64,000 nt of DNA from Streptomyces daqingensis (GCF_014645895.1 NZ_BMMP01000004.1:186001-250000); one strand, 5' to 3'; numbered from the stretch's first letter, positions 38,074 to 48,042 are shown. Translations and numbers: made by a program. The notes: generated by a model from the letters alone, not told the origin.

Positions 38074-38642
38074 TTCTTCCTCCAGGTAAGGAATCGGGGG
38101 TCCGTTTCACGGGCCCGTGAGGCGCAGTCAACGGGCACGGCGAACGTTATGTCCGTCGTGCCCCTGACAAGCGCTGAAGGGAGTATTTGGTGTCACTGTT
38201 CGAAAGACAAGAGCTTTGTTCTGCCTAGTTCATGTTTTGACTGAAGATGCTTGTTCTGTAGTGCAGTTACATGACAAGAGAGCCTTGTGGCCGCGATGGG
38301 GGATGTGCGGGGCGGGCACGGCGAGGAAGCTGCCGCGCCATGAACTGCCGTGCACAGCCCCGCACTCGGCGAACTTCCGTACGGAGTCCCTCATTCGGCC
38401 GACTGCCGTGCGCGACGCCGCGTCCGGCGGTCACGGGGACCGGCCGCTCCGCGGCGTGAGCTGCGAAGTCCCCGTGCGCCGATGTCCGTTGGCGACCCGC
38501 CGTACGGCGCGGACCCATGAGCCGCGGTGTACTCCGCACACCCGCCTCCCGCCGACGCGACGGCCGTCCCGGTGGAACCGACTCGGGCCCAGGCGTGTCT
38601 CCGATGAGGAATGGTTTAGACAACCTGGAGGGGATTTTCCGG
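38074..38642. other. Non-coding region between the protease and FG-GAP genes
   Basis: About 570 bp. The part nearest the protease (38140-38290) is markedly AT-richer than average and likely contains its promoter. The rest, up to GGAGGGG at about 38627, precedes the FG-GAP gene. No RNA gene was recognised. Confidence 0.4.
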
Positions 38643-40160
38643 ATGACACCCTTAAGACGTCCCGACACCCGCGGCCACCGCGCCGGACGGGCCGCCCGTA
38701 CCGCGGCGCCGCTCGCCGCCGCGCTGCTGGCGGCGGGCGGCCTGAGCGCCCTGGCCCTTCCGCAGGAGGCGCACGCGGCTCCGGCCGGGGCGGTGGCCCC
38801 CGCGGACGACCTGAACGGCGACGGCTACGCCGACCTGGTCTCCGGCGCCCCCGGAGGCACCGTCTCCGGCAAGTCGGAGGCGGGCTACGTGGCGGTGACC
38901 TACGGCTCGGCGGACGGCCTCGACCCGTCGCGCAAGAAGCTGGTGAGCCGCTCCACGAGCGGCGTGCCCGGATCGGCCGCCGCCGGGCAGGAGTTCGGCT
39001 CGGCCTTCAGCACGGGAGACCTGGACGGGGACGGCTACGGCGACCTCGTCATCGGTTCCGCCGACGCCCCGTCCGGCAGCGTGATCATGTGGGGCTCGCC
39101 GTCCGGGCTCTCCGGCGGCACGGCCCTCGACGGATACGGCGGCACACCCCAGGCCGGTGACTTCGACGGCGACGGCAAGACCGACCTGGCGCTGTTCGGC
39201 GAGGGCGACGTGGGTGGCGACGACCCCGAGGCCCAGGCGGCCGCCCTCTTCAAGGGCCCGATCGCCCGCGACGGCTCCCCCGCCGAACGGCTCGACTTCA
39301 TGGACCGGTCGGAGTGGTGGGGCTACGGCGACGACGGTCCGGGCTGCGCGGAGGACGACTCCTGCGTCGACGGCCCCTCCTCCGTCAGCGGCCCCGTCAC
39401 CGCCAACGCGGTGGGCGACGTCAACGGTGACAAGCGCCAGGACATCGCGATCTGGCAGTACGAGGGCGACGGCGTGTGGGGGAACCACGTCCTGCTCGGC
39501 GGCGGAGCGGGCTTCACCACGACCGGCACCGTCGGCGACTTCGGGTCCGTCGGTGACGACGGCGCCGCCGACGTCGGGGACGTGGACGGTGACGGCTTCG
39601 ACGACGTCGTGCTCGGCGACGACGTGAACCAGCAGGTCACCGTGGTCTACGGGTCGGCCTCCGGTCCGTCCGGGGACCGCAGCCAGTCCTTCGGCCAGGA
39701 CCTGCCCGGCTTCCCCGGCGTGGAGGAGGAGGGCGACAGGACGGGCTCGTGCGTCTCGGTCGCCGACGTCACGGGCGACGGCCGCGCGGAGATCGCACTC
39801 GGCATCAGCGGCGAGGACTTCGGGGGGCTCACCGACGCCGGCTCCGTCGCGCTCCTGCACGGCAGCTCCTCGGGCGTCACCGGTGAGGGCAGCCAGGTCG
39901 TGCACCAGGACACGGCAGACGTACCCGGCGTCGCGGAATCGGGCGACGAGTTCGGCGCGGCCTGCGCACTGAAGGACGTCGACGGGGACGGGCACCGCGA
40001 CCTGAACGTCTCCTCGGTGAAGGAGAACGCCTCGGCCGGGGCGGTCTGGTCGCTGCGCGGCACCGGCGAGGGCCTGACGACTCAGGGTGCGGCCGCCTTC
40101 GGCCCCGGCGACGTCGCGGGACCGGTCACCAAGGCGCGCTTCGGCAGCTTCCTGCGCTGA
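38643..40160 (+). CDS. Secreted FG-GAP/VCBS repeat protein (integrin alpha-like)
   Basis: A 505-residue protein. The signal peptide covers residues 1-40 (APLAAALLAAGGLSALALPQEAHAAPA). At least seven Ca2+-binding loops of the DxDxDGxxD type follow (DLNGDGYADLV, DLDGDGYGDLV, DFDGDGKTDLAL, DVNGDKRQDIAI, DVDGDGFDDVVL, DVTGDGRAEIAL, DVDGDGHRDLNV), consistent with a seven-bladed beta propeller. The ATG at 38643 follows GGAGGGG; an upstream in-frame ATG at 38604 is less likely. Extracellular role unknown. Confidence 0.9.
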   Translation: MTPLRRPDTRGHRAGRAARTAAPLAAALLAAGGLSALALPQEAHAAPAGAVAPADDLNGDGYADLVSGAPGGTVSGKSEAGYVAVTYGSADGLDPSRKKLVSRSTSGVPGSAAAGQEFGSAFSTGDLDGDGYGDLVIGSADAPSGSVIMWGSPSGLSGGTALDGYGGTPQAGDFDGDGKTDLALFGEGDVGGDDPEAQAAALFKGPIARDGSPAERLDFMDRSEWWGYGDDGPGCAEDDSCVDGPSSVSGPVTANAVGDVNGDKRQDIAIWQYEGDGVWGNHVLLGGGAGFTTTGTVGDFGSVGDDGAADVGDVDGDGFDDVVLGDDVNQQVTVVYGSASGPSGDRSQSFGQDLPGFPGVEEEGDRTGSCVSVADVTGDGRAEIALGISGEDFGGLTDAGSVALLHGSSSGVTGEGSQVVHQDTADVPGVAESGDEFGAACALKDVDGDGHRDLNVSSVKENASAGAVWSLRGTGEGLTTQGAAAFGPGDVAGPVTKARFGSFLR

Positions 40161-40560
40161 GCCGTCGCGGCCGGACGGGCGGGCACCGTCGCCCCCGTCC
40201 GGCCGAGCCGTCGCCCCCGCCCGGCGCATGGCGTCCAGGCCGGACCCGGGGCGGACGCGACCGACCGACCGACCACAGTGCAAGCCGCGGACCGCGGACC
40301 GCACGCCAAGAGCGGCACACCGGGCGAGAGCGGCAACTCGTCCCCCGGCCAAGGGAGTCGGCCGGGGGACGACGCCTGTCCGGGGGCGGGGCGGGCGTCC
40401 GCGACGGCCGTACGGAACCGAACCGCCGACGCGCACCGCGCACGGACACCACGCCCGGACACCGCGCAGGGGCAGCTCGCTCGACAGTTCCCTCGACATG
40501 GCCGGACGCGGCTCAACTCGTCGACCCGTTCTCTTCGCGACAAGTCCTAGATGTGTTGAC
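40161..40560. other. Intergenic region between convergent genes
   Basis: About 400 bp of high-GC DNA with no supported gene, repeat or terminator-like hairpin that I could confirm. Confidence 0.35.
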
Positions 40561-41106
40561 CTACACCCGCTCCAGGGGCCGGTGGGGACCGGGCGGATGC
40601 TCGACTCGGACGGCGTCGCCGGGCCGGACGGCCCCTCCTCGGCGGACCACAGCCATGACGCCGGACTTGAAGGTGAACTCGCCGGACGCGGGGTCCACGG
40701 CGAAGACTTCGCCGAGCAGCCCCTTGCGAAAGTCGTTGATCTTCGAGCACGGGTTGCGCAGTCCCGTCACCTCGACCACGGCCTGCTCCCCGATGCGGAG
40801 AAGAGCGCCGGCCGGCAGGCCCAGCAGGTCCACCCCGCGCGTGGTGATGTTCTCGCCGAGCTGACCAGCGGAGACCTCGAAACCCTTGAGCGCGAGTTCG
40901 GCGAAGAGCTCCTCGTGCATCAGATGGACCTGGCGCAGATTGGGCAGGTCCGGCTCATAGGTCATACGGAACTGGTGGCGGATCGTCTCGCCCGCGTGGA
41001 CGTCTCCTTCCACGCCGAGCCCCGCGAGCAGCGTGACAGCCTCGCGGTTGGGCTTGCTGAACGAGTACGTCTCGCTGCGGCTCACCGCACTGACCTGACC
41101 GGGCAT
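40561..41106 (-). CDS. MOSC-domain protein
   Basis: A 181-residue MOSC protein (molybdenum-cofactor sulfurase C-terminal family, YiiM-like). It has GLGVEGDVHAGETIRHQ, RQVHLMHEELFAEL, LGENITTRGVDLLGLPAGALLRIG and the conserved Cys in TGLRNPCSKI, which binds sulfur. The ATG at 41106 follows GGAGG at good spacing and is preferred over the upstream ATG at 41133. Substrate unknown. Confidence 0.9.
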   Translation of the reverse strand: MPGQVSAVSRSETYSFSKPNREAVTLLAGLGVEGDVHAGETIRHQFRMTYEPDLPNLRQVHLMHEELFAELALKGFEVSAGQLGENITTRGVDLLGLPAGALLRIGEQAVVEVTGLRNPCSKINDFRKGLLGEVFAVDPASGEFTFKSGVMAVVRRGGAVRPGDAVRVEHPPGPHRPLERV

Positions 41107-41299
41107 CACGCCCTCCACCCCTCGTCGTCTCACGGCGGGTCGATCCTACGGACGCCATCGGCAGCAGGGGACGCTTCCCGCCGTCTTCCCGTCGCCCTCC
41201 CGCCGTCCTCCGGACTGTCGCACCGGCCGCCGTCCTGCTTTCGCGTCCCCGCCCTCTTCCCGGCTGTCGCACCGGCCGAGGATCGCCCTGACCGGCACC

Positions 41300-41317
41300 A
41301 TCAAAGAAATCTTTGAT
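41300..41317. promoter_or_regulatory. Operator palindrome upstream of the XRE-cupin gene
   Basis: Perfect 8-bp arms ATCAAAGA and TCTTTGAT around AA, 50-68 bp before the regulator start and just upstream of its -35 box. The AT content is unusual here. It is probably bound by the XRE-cupin regulator itself. Confidence 0.6.
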
Positions 41318-41331
41318 CAAGGCATCGCCCA

Positions 41332-41360
41332 TTGTGACTACGGCAAAGTCTTGTTAGGTT
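41332..41360 (+). promoter_or_regulatory. Promoter of the XRE-cupin/oxidase/transporter cluster
   Basis: -35 TTGTGA and -10 TAGGTT separated by exactly 17 bp. The ATG lies 7 bp after the -10, so the mRNA is probably leaderless. Confidence 0.6.
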
Positions 41361-41367
41361 CCCGCCC

Positions 41368-41940
41368 ATGCCGAATGACCAGCCCGGATCCAGCACCGGA
41401 GTCGGGGCCAGACTGCGACGGCGCAGGCGGGCCCTCCACCTCACGCTCAAAGACGTAGCCGAACAGACCGGCCTCACCGAGGGATACCTCTCCCAGGTCG
41501 AGCGGGACCAGGCGAACGCGAGCGTGCACACCCTCCAGCGGCTGTGCGGGGTGCTCAAACTCACCGTCGGGGACCTCTTCGAGCAGGGCGGATCCATATC
41601 CAGCCCGGTGCTGCGGTTCCGCGACACCCACGGCATGTCGTTCGGCGAAGGCGCCACGAAGATCAAGCTCACGCCCGGCTCCTTCGACCATCTGGAAGTG
41701 CTCCTCGGCCACTTCGCGCCCGGCGGGTCCACCGGCGTCGAGCCCTACACGCACGGGAGCTCCGAGGAGCTGCTGCTGGTCCTGTCCGGCGAGGTGGAGG
41801 TCGAGGTCCGCGGGCAGCGCCACAGGCTCTCCGCCCTCGACTCGATCCACTACCTGAGCAGCGACCCCCACCGGGTCGCCGAGGCGGGCGGCACGCAGGA
41901 GGCCCGCGTGCTGTGGGCGATGGCGCCCCCCACCTACTGA
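41368..41940 (+). CDS. XRE-cupin transcriptional regulator (PuuR-like)
   Basis: A 190-residue regulator. The helix-turn-helix is at about residues 13-68 (TLKDVAEQTGLTEGYLSQVERDQANASVHTLQRL), followed by a C-terminal cupin (about 110-180: THGSSEELLLVLSGEVEVEV). This layout is typical of PuuR-type repressors of amine and amino-acid catabolism. The oxidase and transporter genes follow it directly. Confidence 0.9.
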   Translation: MPNDQPGSSTGVGARLRRRRRALHLTLKDVAEQTGLTEGYLSQVERDQANASVHTLQRLCGVLKLTVGDLFEQGGSISSPVLRFRDTHGMSFGEGATKIKLTPGSFDHLEVLLGHFAPGGSTGVEPYTHGSSEELLLVLSGEVEVEVRGQRHRLSALDSIHYLSSDPHRVAEAGGTQEARVLWAMAPPTY

Positions 41941-41977
41941 CCCGTCCCAGACACCGCACCCCCGGTTGGAGCTTTCG

Positions 41978-43420
41978 ATGACCGCGTACCGCAACGGCGA
42001 GATATCGCACTGGATGCGGGCCGCCCACACCGCGGACGGGCCGGCCGGCCCGCCGCGGCACCGGGTCGCGGACCTGCCCGTCGAGGAGCAGGACCTCACC
42101 GTCGTCGGCGGCGGTCTGACCGGACTGTGGGCCGCCTACCACGCGGCCTGCGACGACCCCGACGCGAAGATCACCCTCCTGGAGGCCGAGGAGGTCGGCT
42201 ACGGCGCCTCCGGGCGGAACGGCGGCTGGCTCTCGCCCCTCCTCCCCGGCAACCGCGCGGTGTACGCGCGAGCCGCCCGGGCCCGCGGGGAGGACGGCGC
42301 CGCCGCCGTCGCCGCCTTCCAGCGGGAGATGGACGCAGCCGTGGACGACACCCTCCGCATCCTCGAGAAGGAGGGCGTCCAGGCGGACCAGCACCGGGGC
42401 GGGCACCTGCGGGTGGCCACCACACCGGCCGCGATGAGACGCCTCGAACTGGCCCACGCGGCCGACCTCGCGGGCGGATACCGCGAGCAGGACGTCGCGC
42501 TCCTCGACGCGGGCGCCGTCAAGGAGCGCATCGCCGTCGGCCCGGCGCTCGGCGGCCTGCTCACCCGCACCACCGCCCGTATCGATCCCGCCAAGCTCGT
42601 CCTCGGCCTCAAGGCCGTCGTCGAGGCCAAGGGCGTACGCGTCGTCGAGGGCACGCCCGCCACCCGCATCGCATCCGGCACCGTGCTCACACCGCGCGGC
42701 GCCGTACGCAGCAGGACCGTCCTCACCTGCCTGGAGGCCTACTCGGGCCAGGTCGACTGCGACGTCCGCGGCCTCGGCAAGCGCGACGTCGTCCCCGTCA
42801 ACTCGTCGATGATCGTCACCGATCAGCTCCCCGACGACGTCTGGCAGCGGATCGGCTGGCAGGACAGGGAATGCCTCGGCGACGCCGCGCACACCTTCGT
42901 CTACGCGCAGCGCACCGCCGACGACCGCATCGCCATCGGAGGCCGCGGCACGCCCTACGCCTTCAACTCCGGGACGCCCGGACGCGGCGGCGTGGACGCC
43001 CGCACCGTGCGCACGCTGTGCGAACGGCTCCGACTGTTCTTCCCCGACCTGCAGTTCACCGTCGACCACGCGTGGCGAGGCGCCATCGGCGTGACCCGCG
43101 ACTGGTGCGCCGGGATCACCTTCGACCCCGGCTCCAGGATCGGCGTCGCGCGCGGCTTCGCGGGCCACGGAGTCACCGCCGCCCACCTCGCCGCACGCAC
43201 TCTCCTGGACAGGGCAGCGGGACGCGACACCGCGCTGTCCAGGCTGCCGTGGAACGACCACGACTCAGGACGCTGGGAGCCGGAACCGCTCCGCTGGGTC
43301 GGCATCCACGCCATGTACCGGCTCTTCGGCATCGCCGACCGGTGGGAGGAGAGCCGCCACTCCCGGAACACCTCCCTCATAGCCCGCTTCGGCTCGCGAC
43401 TGGCAGGACTCAGCGAATGA
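41978..43420 (+). CDS. FAD-dependent oxidoreductase, DAO family (PuuB-like)
   Basis: A 480-residue amine or amino-acid oxidase. The FAD Rossmann motif is VVGGGLTGLWAAY (about residues 41-53), with EVGYGASGRNGGWLSP next (typical of PuuB/glycine oxidase types). A C-terminal AWRGAIGVTRDWCAGI...ARGFAGHGVTAAHLA closes the FAD site. The ATG at 41978 follows GGAG. It is in a cluster with a PuuR-like regulator and a POT transporter, so it may oxidise an imported amine or peptide derivative. Confidence 0.9.
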   Translation: MTAYRNGEISHWMRAAHTADGPAGPPRHRVADLPVEEQDLTVVGGGLTGLWAAYHAACDDPDAKITLLEAEEVGYGASGRNGGWLSPLLPGNRAVYARAARARGEDGAAAVAAFQREMDAAVDDTLRILEKEGVQADQHRGGHLRVATTPAAMRRLELAHAADLAGGYREQDVALLDAGAVKERIAVGPALGGLLTRTTARIDPAKLVLGLKAVVEAKGVRVVEGTPATRIASGTVLTPRGAVRSRTVLTCLEAYSGQVDCDVRGLGKRDVVPVNSSMIVTDQLPDDVWQRIGWQDRECLGDAAHTFVYAQRTADDRIAIGGRGTPYAFNSGTPGRGGVDARTVRTLCERLRLFFPDLQFTVDHAWRGAIGVTRDWCAGITFDPGSRIGVARGFAGHGVTAAHLAARTLLDRAAGRDTALSRLPWNDHDSGRWEPEPLRWVGIHAMYRLFGIADRWEESRHSRNTSLIARFGSRLAGLSE

Positions 43421-44919
43421 ACATGAAACCGGACCAGACAACCGCGGCGGCCGGCCGCGAGACCGACGGGACGGCCGACGGGCGACCCGGGCATCCGCTC
43501 AAGCGCGGCCTGTGGAGCATGGCCTTCACCGAACTGTGGGAGCGCTACTCCTTCTACGGCCTCCAGGGCATCCTCTCGTTCTACCTGCTCTACGAACTCG
43601 CGGACGGCGGTCTCGCCCTCGACCCGGCCGTCGCGTCCGGCATCGTCGGCGCCTACGGCGGCGCCGTATACCTGTCCCAGATCCTCGGCGCCTGGCTCGG
43701 CGACAGGCTCGTCAGCCCGCGCGACATGGTGCTGTACGGCGCCGTCGTCATCACCGCCGGACACCTGGTCCTCGCCTTCGCACCCGGCTTCGCCGGGCTG
43801 GGCATCGGACTGGTGTGCATCGTCCTCGGCACCGGAGCGCTGAAGACGAACATCACCTCGATCGTCGGCTTCGTCCTGGACGGCGACGAGCGCTACCGCG
43901 ACGTCGGCTTCTCGTACTTCTACATGGCCATCAACATCGGCGCGGTTGTCGGCCCCCTCACCACCGGCCTCGCCCAGAACGAACTCGGCTTCCACTACGG
44001 ATTCGGGCTGGCGGCGATCGGCATGTGCGCGGCGCTGATCCAGTACGCCGCATCGATGAAGCAGCTCCCCGAACGGGCCCGTACCGTCAACAACCCGCTC
44101 CCCGGGAACCGTCGGCCGCTGCTGGCCCTGGCCGTCCTGGCATCGCTGGCGGCCATCGGCGCCGCCGTCGCCACCGGCCTTCTCCACGCGGAGAACCTGT
44201 CCACCGTGGTGACCTTCGCCTCGCTCGCGGCGGCCGCCGCCTACTTCCTGACGATGACGCGGACGTCCGCCGTCAGCCGCGACGAGCGGCGGCGCATCCT
44301 CGGCTACCTTCCCCTGTTCCTGGCGTCCGGGGTGTACTTCGGGTTCCTCTTCCAGAAGTTCACCGCGATATCGATCCTCATCACCGAACGCATCGACCTG
44401 ACCATCGGGGACTGGAAGTTCCCCGTCGCCTGGATCACCACCGTCAGCCCGCTCGCGGCCGTCCTCGTCACGCCGCTCATCGCCAGGATGTGGAACAGGC
44501 TGGGAGAGCGCCAGCCCGGGACGGTGGCCAAGGTCGGCATCGGGCTCGCCCAGATCGGCTGCGCCTACCTGTTCCTGCTCGTCATCGCCGAGGCCACCGG
44601 CAAAGCCGACATCCCGCTGTTCCTCATCCTGCTGTTCATGATGCTGGCCGGCTCCTCCGAGGTCTTCGTCGGTCCCATGGGGCTGTCGCTGGCCACGAGG
44701 ATCGGACCCGAGAAGTTCCGGTCCCAGATGGTCGGGCTGAACTTCCTCACGCTCGCCCTCGGCTCGTCCCTGGCGGGACTGCTGGGCCAGCTCTTCACCA
44801 AGATCGGCAACTCCGCGTACTTCACCGTCACCGCCGTGTGCGGCATCGGCATCGGGCTCGCCCTCCTCGCGGCGCGCAGGCCGGTGGGACGTCTGCTGGA
44901 GTCCGGACTGGAGCGCTGA
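43417..44919 (+). CDS. POT/PTR2-family peptide:H+ symporter
   Basis: A 500-residue proton-dependent oligopeptide transporter. The family motif ExxERFxYY appears as ELWERYSFYG on helix 1. About 14 hydrophobic segments are present, including FSYFYMAINIGAVVGPL, the PTR2 signature region. ATG overlaps the oxidase stop (ATGA), so the two are co-translated. A strong terminator follows. Confidence 0.92.
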   Translation: MNMKPDQTTAAAGRETDGTADGRPGHPLKRGLWSMAFTELWERYSFYGLQGILSFYLLYELADGGLALDPAVASGIVGAYGGAVYLSQILGAWLGDRLVSPRDMVLYGAVVITAGHLVLAFAPGFAGLGIGLVCIVLGTGALKTNITSIVGFVLDGDERYRDVGFSYFYMAINIGAVVGPLTTGLAQNELGFHYGFGLAAIGMCAALIQYAASMKQLPERARTVNNPLPGNRRPLLALAVLASLAAIGAAVATGLLHAENLSTVVTFASLAAAAAYFLTMTRTSAVSRDERRRILGYLPLFLASGVYFGFLFQKFTAISILITERIDLTIGDWKFPVAWITTVSPLAAVLVTPLIARMWNRLGERQPGTVAKVGIGLAQIGCAYLFLLVIAEATGKADIPLFLILLFMMLAGSSEVFVGPMGLSLATRIGPEKFRSQMVGLNFLTLALGSSLAGLLGQLFTKIGNSAYFTVTAVCGIGIGLALLAARRPVGRLLESGLER

Positions 44920-44995
44920 GGGAAGGGGAGGCGCCCGGGGGCAAGGCGCCGGCCGGGACGTGGCGCGGGCCGGCGCCCGGCACGAGAAACACCGA

Positions 44996-45034
44996 GAGAG
45001 GCCCGTTCGCCTGCCACGGCCGAACGGGCCTCTC
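44996..45034. terminator. Terminator after the POT transporter gene
   Basis: A 14-bp perfect stem (GAGAGGCCCGTTCG with its complement) and an 11-nt loop, between two convergent genes. Confidence 0.85.
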
Positions 45035-45135
45035 CCCTCTTGTCCGGTCACCTGACATGTGCGGGAGCGGGCAGGGCGGGAGCCCGCCCTGCTGTGTCGT
45101 CCGTGGGCGTCAGAAGCGGGTGCCGGCGGTGACCG

Positions 45136-45786
45136 TCAGAAGTGGGTGTCCTGCACCCAGCCCCAGCGCTTCGCGTTCGGCACGTAGACCTTGGTCCAGC
45201 CGGCCTTCCGCTCCGAGGTCCGGTGGACGTGCCAGTCGCCCTTGACGTTGCCGATCACGAAGCGGTTCGGGAAGTCCCGCAGCGTGCCCTTGCTGGCGAT
45301 CCGCTGCTTCGAGTCGACCACCGGGCCGGCCGCGACGCGGAAGTCGACCTTGCGGTAGTGGTCCTTCTCGACGGCGCTGCGCCCCTCGAGGATGCGCTTG
45401 GGCACCGCGCGCCCGGCCGGGTAGGAGCTGTCCGGCGTCGGGAACGGCTCGCCGCCCACCGAAGTGCCGATGCAGCTCGGGTCGACGAACCCCCACCAGG
45501 CGTGGTCCTTGCTCTTGCGGTACTTCTTGTCGCTGATCATCGCCCAGTGGCTGTTGACGTTGTAGCGCCAGGCGACGATCTCCCCGGGCTTGATCTTCCA
45601 CTCCGGGTCGTTCCCGACCACCCCGTCCTTGGGGTAGTTCTCGTACACCCGGCACTCCTTAGCCACGGTGTAGTCGAGGATCAGCGCCACATCGCGAGCC
45701 GCGCTGGCTTCCGGCAGAGCCATGAGAGCCAGCGTGACGCAGCCGGCTACGCCCAGGACCGATCTGCGCAGCATGCGCTTGTGCAT
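45136..45786 (-). CDS. Secreted protein with C-terminal SH3-like segment
   Basis: A 216-residue protein. The signal peptide is at 1-29 (RRSVLGVAGCVTLALMALPEASA). The mature part has an NSHWAMISDKKYRKSKDHAWWGFVDPSCIG region and ends VKGDWHVHRTSERKAGWTKVYVPNAKRWGWVQDTHF, which resembles bacterial SH3 (wall-binding) strands. Two or three Cys are present. Unknown function; perhaps a wall-associated factor. Confidence 0.72.
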   Translation of the reverse strand: MHKRMLRRSVLGVAGCVTLALMALPEASAARDVALILDYTVAKECRVYENYPKDGVVGNDPEWKIKPGEIVAWRYNVNSHWAMISDKKYRKSKDHAWWGFVDPSCIGTSVGGEPFPTPDSSYPAGRAVPKRILEGRSAVEKDHYRKVDFRVAAGPVVDSKQRIASKGTLRDFPNRFVIGNVKGDWHVHRTSERKAGWTKVYVPNAKRWGWVQDTHF

Positions 45787-45897
45787 GAGGTCTCCCGTTG
45801 TCTGGTCGTGGATGTTCCTCTGCTGCCCGTACTCCGCACGAGCCCTCGAAAGAGTTCACGCGCTTCGGCCGCAGGGGCCCGGACGGTCCGGCACGGC

Positions 45898-46419
45898 TCA
45901 ACTGCCGGGCGGCAGCAGGTCCCTCGTCAGCGAAAACGCCGACGTCGCCGAAGAGAGAAGGGTGTTGATCCTGCCGAGGATCCGGTCCGCTCTGGCCGGA
46001 CTTTCGGTACGGACCGCCTCCTCCAGGTCTTCGGCGTACTCCCGCGCCCTGACGGCTTCCTCGGGCTCAGCACTGCGCGCGTCCTCCTTCAGCGCCTCGA
46101 CGAGTTTTTGCTGGGAGACGCGCATGCCGGCGCTGTTGCTGTCGCCTCCCTGAGCAATAGCCGTGAGGACTGCTGACGTTCGCCACGACGAAACCGCCGG
46201 AACTCGCCGAGATGTGCACCGCTTCGCTCCTCTCGGACCACATGAAGTTCCGCCTGTACTCCTCCCAGCCCGCCTTGGTCGGGCTGAAGCTGCCGAACCG
46301 CCACCCGCGAACCTTGAGCAGCCCGTGCTTGACCGGTTCCGCGACGATGAGCACGGCGTCCGCGCGGTTCCACCCGTAGTCCGCGTGAAAACTGATAGAG
46401 CGTAGGGGAGTTGCCGCAT
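45898..46419 (-). pseudogene. Frameshifted gene, unknown function
   Basis: Three protein-like segments lie in successive frames: MRQLPYALS (start 46419), FHADYGWNRADAVLIVAEPVKHGLLKVRGWRFGSF...SSGGFVVANVSS, and AIAQGGDSNSAGMRVSQQKL through to RDLLPPGS at 45898. Joining them needs one shift near an AAAA run at 46388-46391 and another near 46165-46180. Each segment has the composition of a real protein, so a decayed gene is more likely than three small ones. A sequencing error is possible. The family is not recognised. Confidence 0.55.
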
Positions 46420-46840
46420 CACGGACAGGCACAGCTCCACCGGCTTCCGAACGCGCACAGCCGCCCCGGGGCGGGCCGACCACGAGCTGCGGCCGACCGG
46501 CGCAACCGAACGGGACGGGCCGACCGGCGTAGCACCGGGTGCTGAACCGGCGGACCGGCGGGCTGAACCCACAGGCTGTGGACAGTTCCGGCCGCACCTG
46601 ACAGACGTCACGTCGCCCCCGCAGGGAAATGCCGAAGGCGGACTCGTCAGCCGCCTACCCGTGACCCTGTGGGACCTGTCAAACCGGCGGCACTCGGCCC
46701 CCGTGTCACATCGGTGGACGTTGGGGGCCGTACGCATCACACAGCGAGCCTGAATGACAGTCCGTGGCCGCAGGGAGAGGTACCACTGGCCTTGCTGAGC
46801 GGAGTGCAGGGACAGGACGGAACCGCGGGGACGCAGCTGC
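46420..46840. other. Intergenic region in the accessory zone
   Basis: About 420 bp with no supported gene, terminator or repeat. It may include the lost upstream part of the frameshifted gene. Confidence 0.3.
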
Positions 46841-47728
46841 TCAGCCCACCGCCCAGCGGATCATCCACGCCTCGTTCTGCACCGAGATCACGTGCTCGCA
46901 CTCGTTCACGAACCGGTCGACGACTTCCGGCGTCGGCTCGGAACAGGCCGACCACTGCGTCAGCAGACGCTCCAGCTCCTCGGATGTCCGAGTGAACTCC
47001 AGCTGCTGGTAGGCGTATCGCTGGGCCAGGGCATGAGCGGTCACCGCCACGCCGACCGATGCCGCGACGGCCACCCACGCCGCGATCTGCTCCTCGTTCC
47101 ACGTGGCGGCGACGGCCGCCAGCACCGCCCCGACCCCGCCCAGCGCGAACTCGGCCCGTTCATGCAGCCGGACTTTCCGCTGCATGTACGCGGCCCGGGG
47201 CCGGTAGTACCCGTCCAACTGCCGTCTGAGGCGCTGGTCCACGTACGACCGCATGTCCTCTACCTCTGGCAGCGGGCGCTGCACGGCCGTGACCCCGGTA
47301 ATGTGCCGCAGCAGGTCACCGCCCTCCGTCACGAACCGTTGCGCTCGCTCCCGCAGCAGGTCACTGCCGCCGTCATCCCGGTAGGCGCCGGCTCCGGCGA
47401 GACAAACGTATGTCTCCGCCTTGAGCGCCTCGGATACGGCGCGCAGCCTCGTCCAGTCGCTGACCTTGTCGGGCCCGCCGCGCCTGGCTGAGAGCGGCGC
47501 GCATCCGGCGGCGACCGCGGCGGCGAAGGCCAGCACTTTGCCGGCGGTGTCGCTCCACGCCATCACCTGCGACGCCGCGGTCCCCGACGCCGCAGCCACG
47601 AGACCGAGTGCCAACGCAGTGACCCGCGCCCGCACAACCTGCTGTTTCAGCTGTCCGGCAGCCTGAGACCACACACTCTGCTGATCCCAGACCGCGGCTA
47701 CAGTCGCTCGCTGTAAAGCCCCCGTCAT
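46841..47728 (-). CDS. SLATT/DUF4231-like membrane protein
   Basis: A 295-residue protein with two pairs of membrane helices (about residues 35-85 and 215-255) separated by helical cytoplasmic regions containing LDGYYRPRAAYMQRKVRLHERAEF, the pattern of DUF4231/SLATT proteins. SLATT families are proposed to form pores in nucleotide-dependent conflict systems. No nucleotide cyclase partner is visible beside it. The start at 47728 lacks a clear ribosome-binding site. Confidence 0.6.
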   Translation of the reverse strand: MTGALQRATVAAVWDQQSVWSQAAGQLKQQVVRARVTALALGLVAAASGTAASQVMAWSDTAGKVLAFAAAVAAGCAPLSARRGGPDKVSDWTRLRAVSEALKAETYVCLAGAGAYRDDGGSDLLRERAQRFVTEGGDLLRHITGVTAVQRPLPEVEDMRSYVDQRLRRQLDGYYRPRAAYMQRKVRLHERAEFALGGVGAVLAAVAATWNEEQIAAWVAVAASVGVAVTAHALAQRYAYQQLEFTRTSEELERLLTQWSACSEPTPEVVDRFVNECEHVISVQNEAWMIRWAVG

Positions 47729-48042
47729 AGGAGGATGATGGCAGGGGCTGTCCGGAGGGCCAACCCGCTCCGAGTGGTACCCGGTTGGCTGAAGTCTCGA
47801 GCCGTACGGCATGGCATGCGATCGCCTGGATCGTCGAGATGAGGGCGCAGTTGGCGACTGCGACTGCGGAGCAAGCGACCTCAACGAGTGCAAGATTTCG
47901 GCCGACAACGGCTACGACGAAGCCGGCATCGGCGTGTTCACACCGGTCCCGCAACCAGCGGATCGCCAGGTGCTTGACGTGGACACGCGAACGAACCTAC
48001 AACGCCCTACCCCGCAGCCTGGGTGGGATCACCTCACGCGCG
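47729..48042. other. Intergenic region in the accessory zone
   Basis: About 315 bp. A minus-strand stretch reads HVKHLAIRWLRDRCEHADAG and could be worn transposase sequence, but the match is too weak to call. Nothing else is seen. Confidence 0.3.

Noticed and set aside
47811..48010. Minus-strand transposase-like sequence (HVKHLAIRWLRDRCEHADAG)
   Set aside because: Only a vague resemblance to the C-terminal part of IS transposases; no DDE motif or RHRWV-type block is present.
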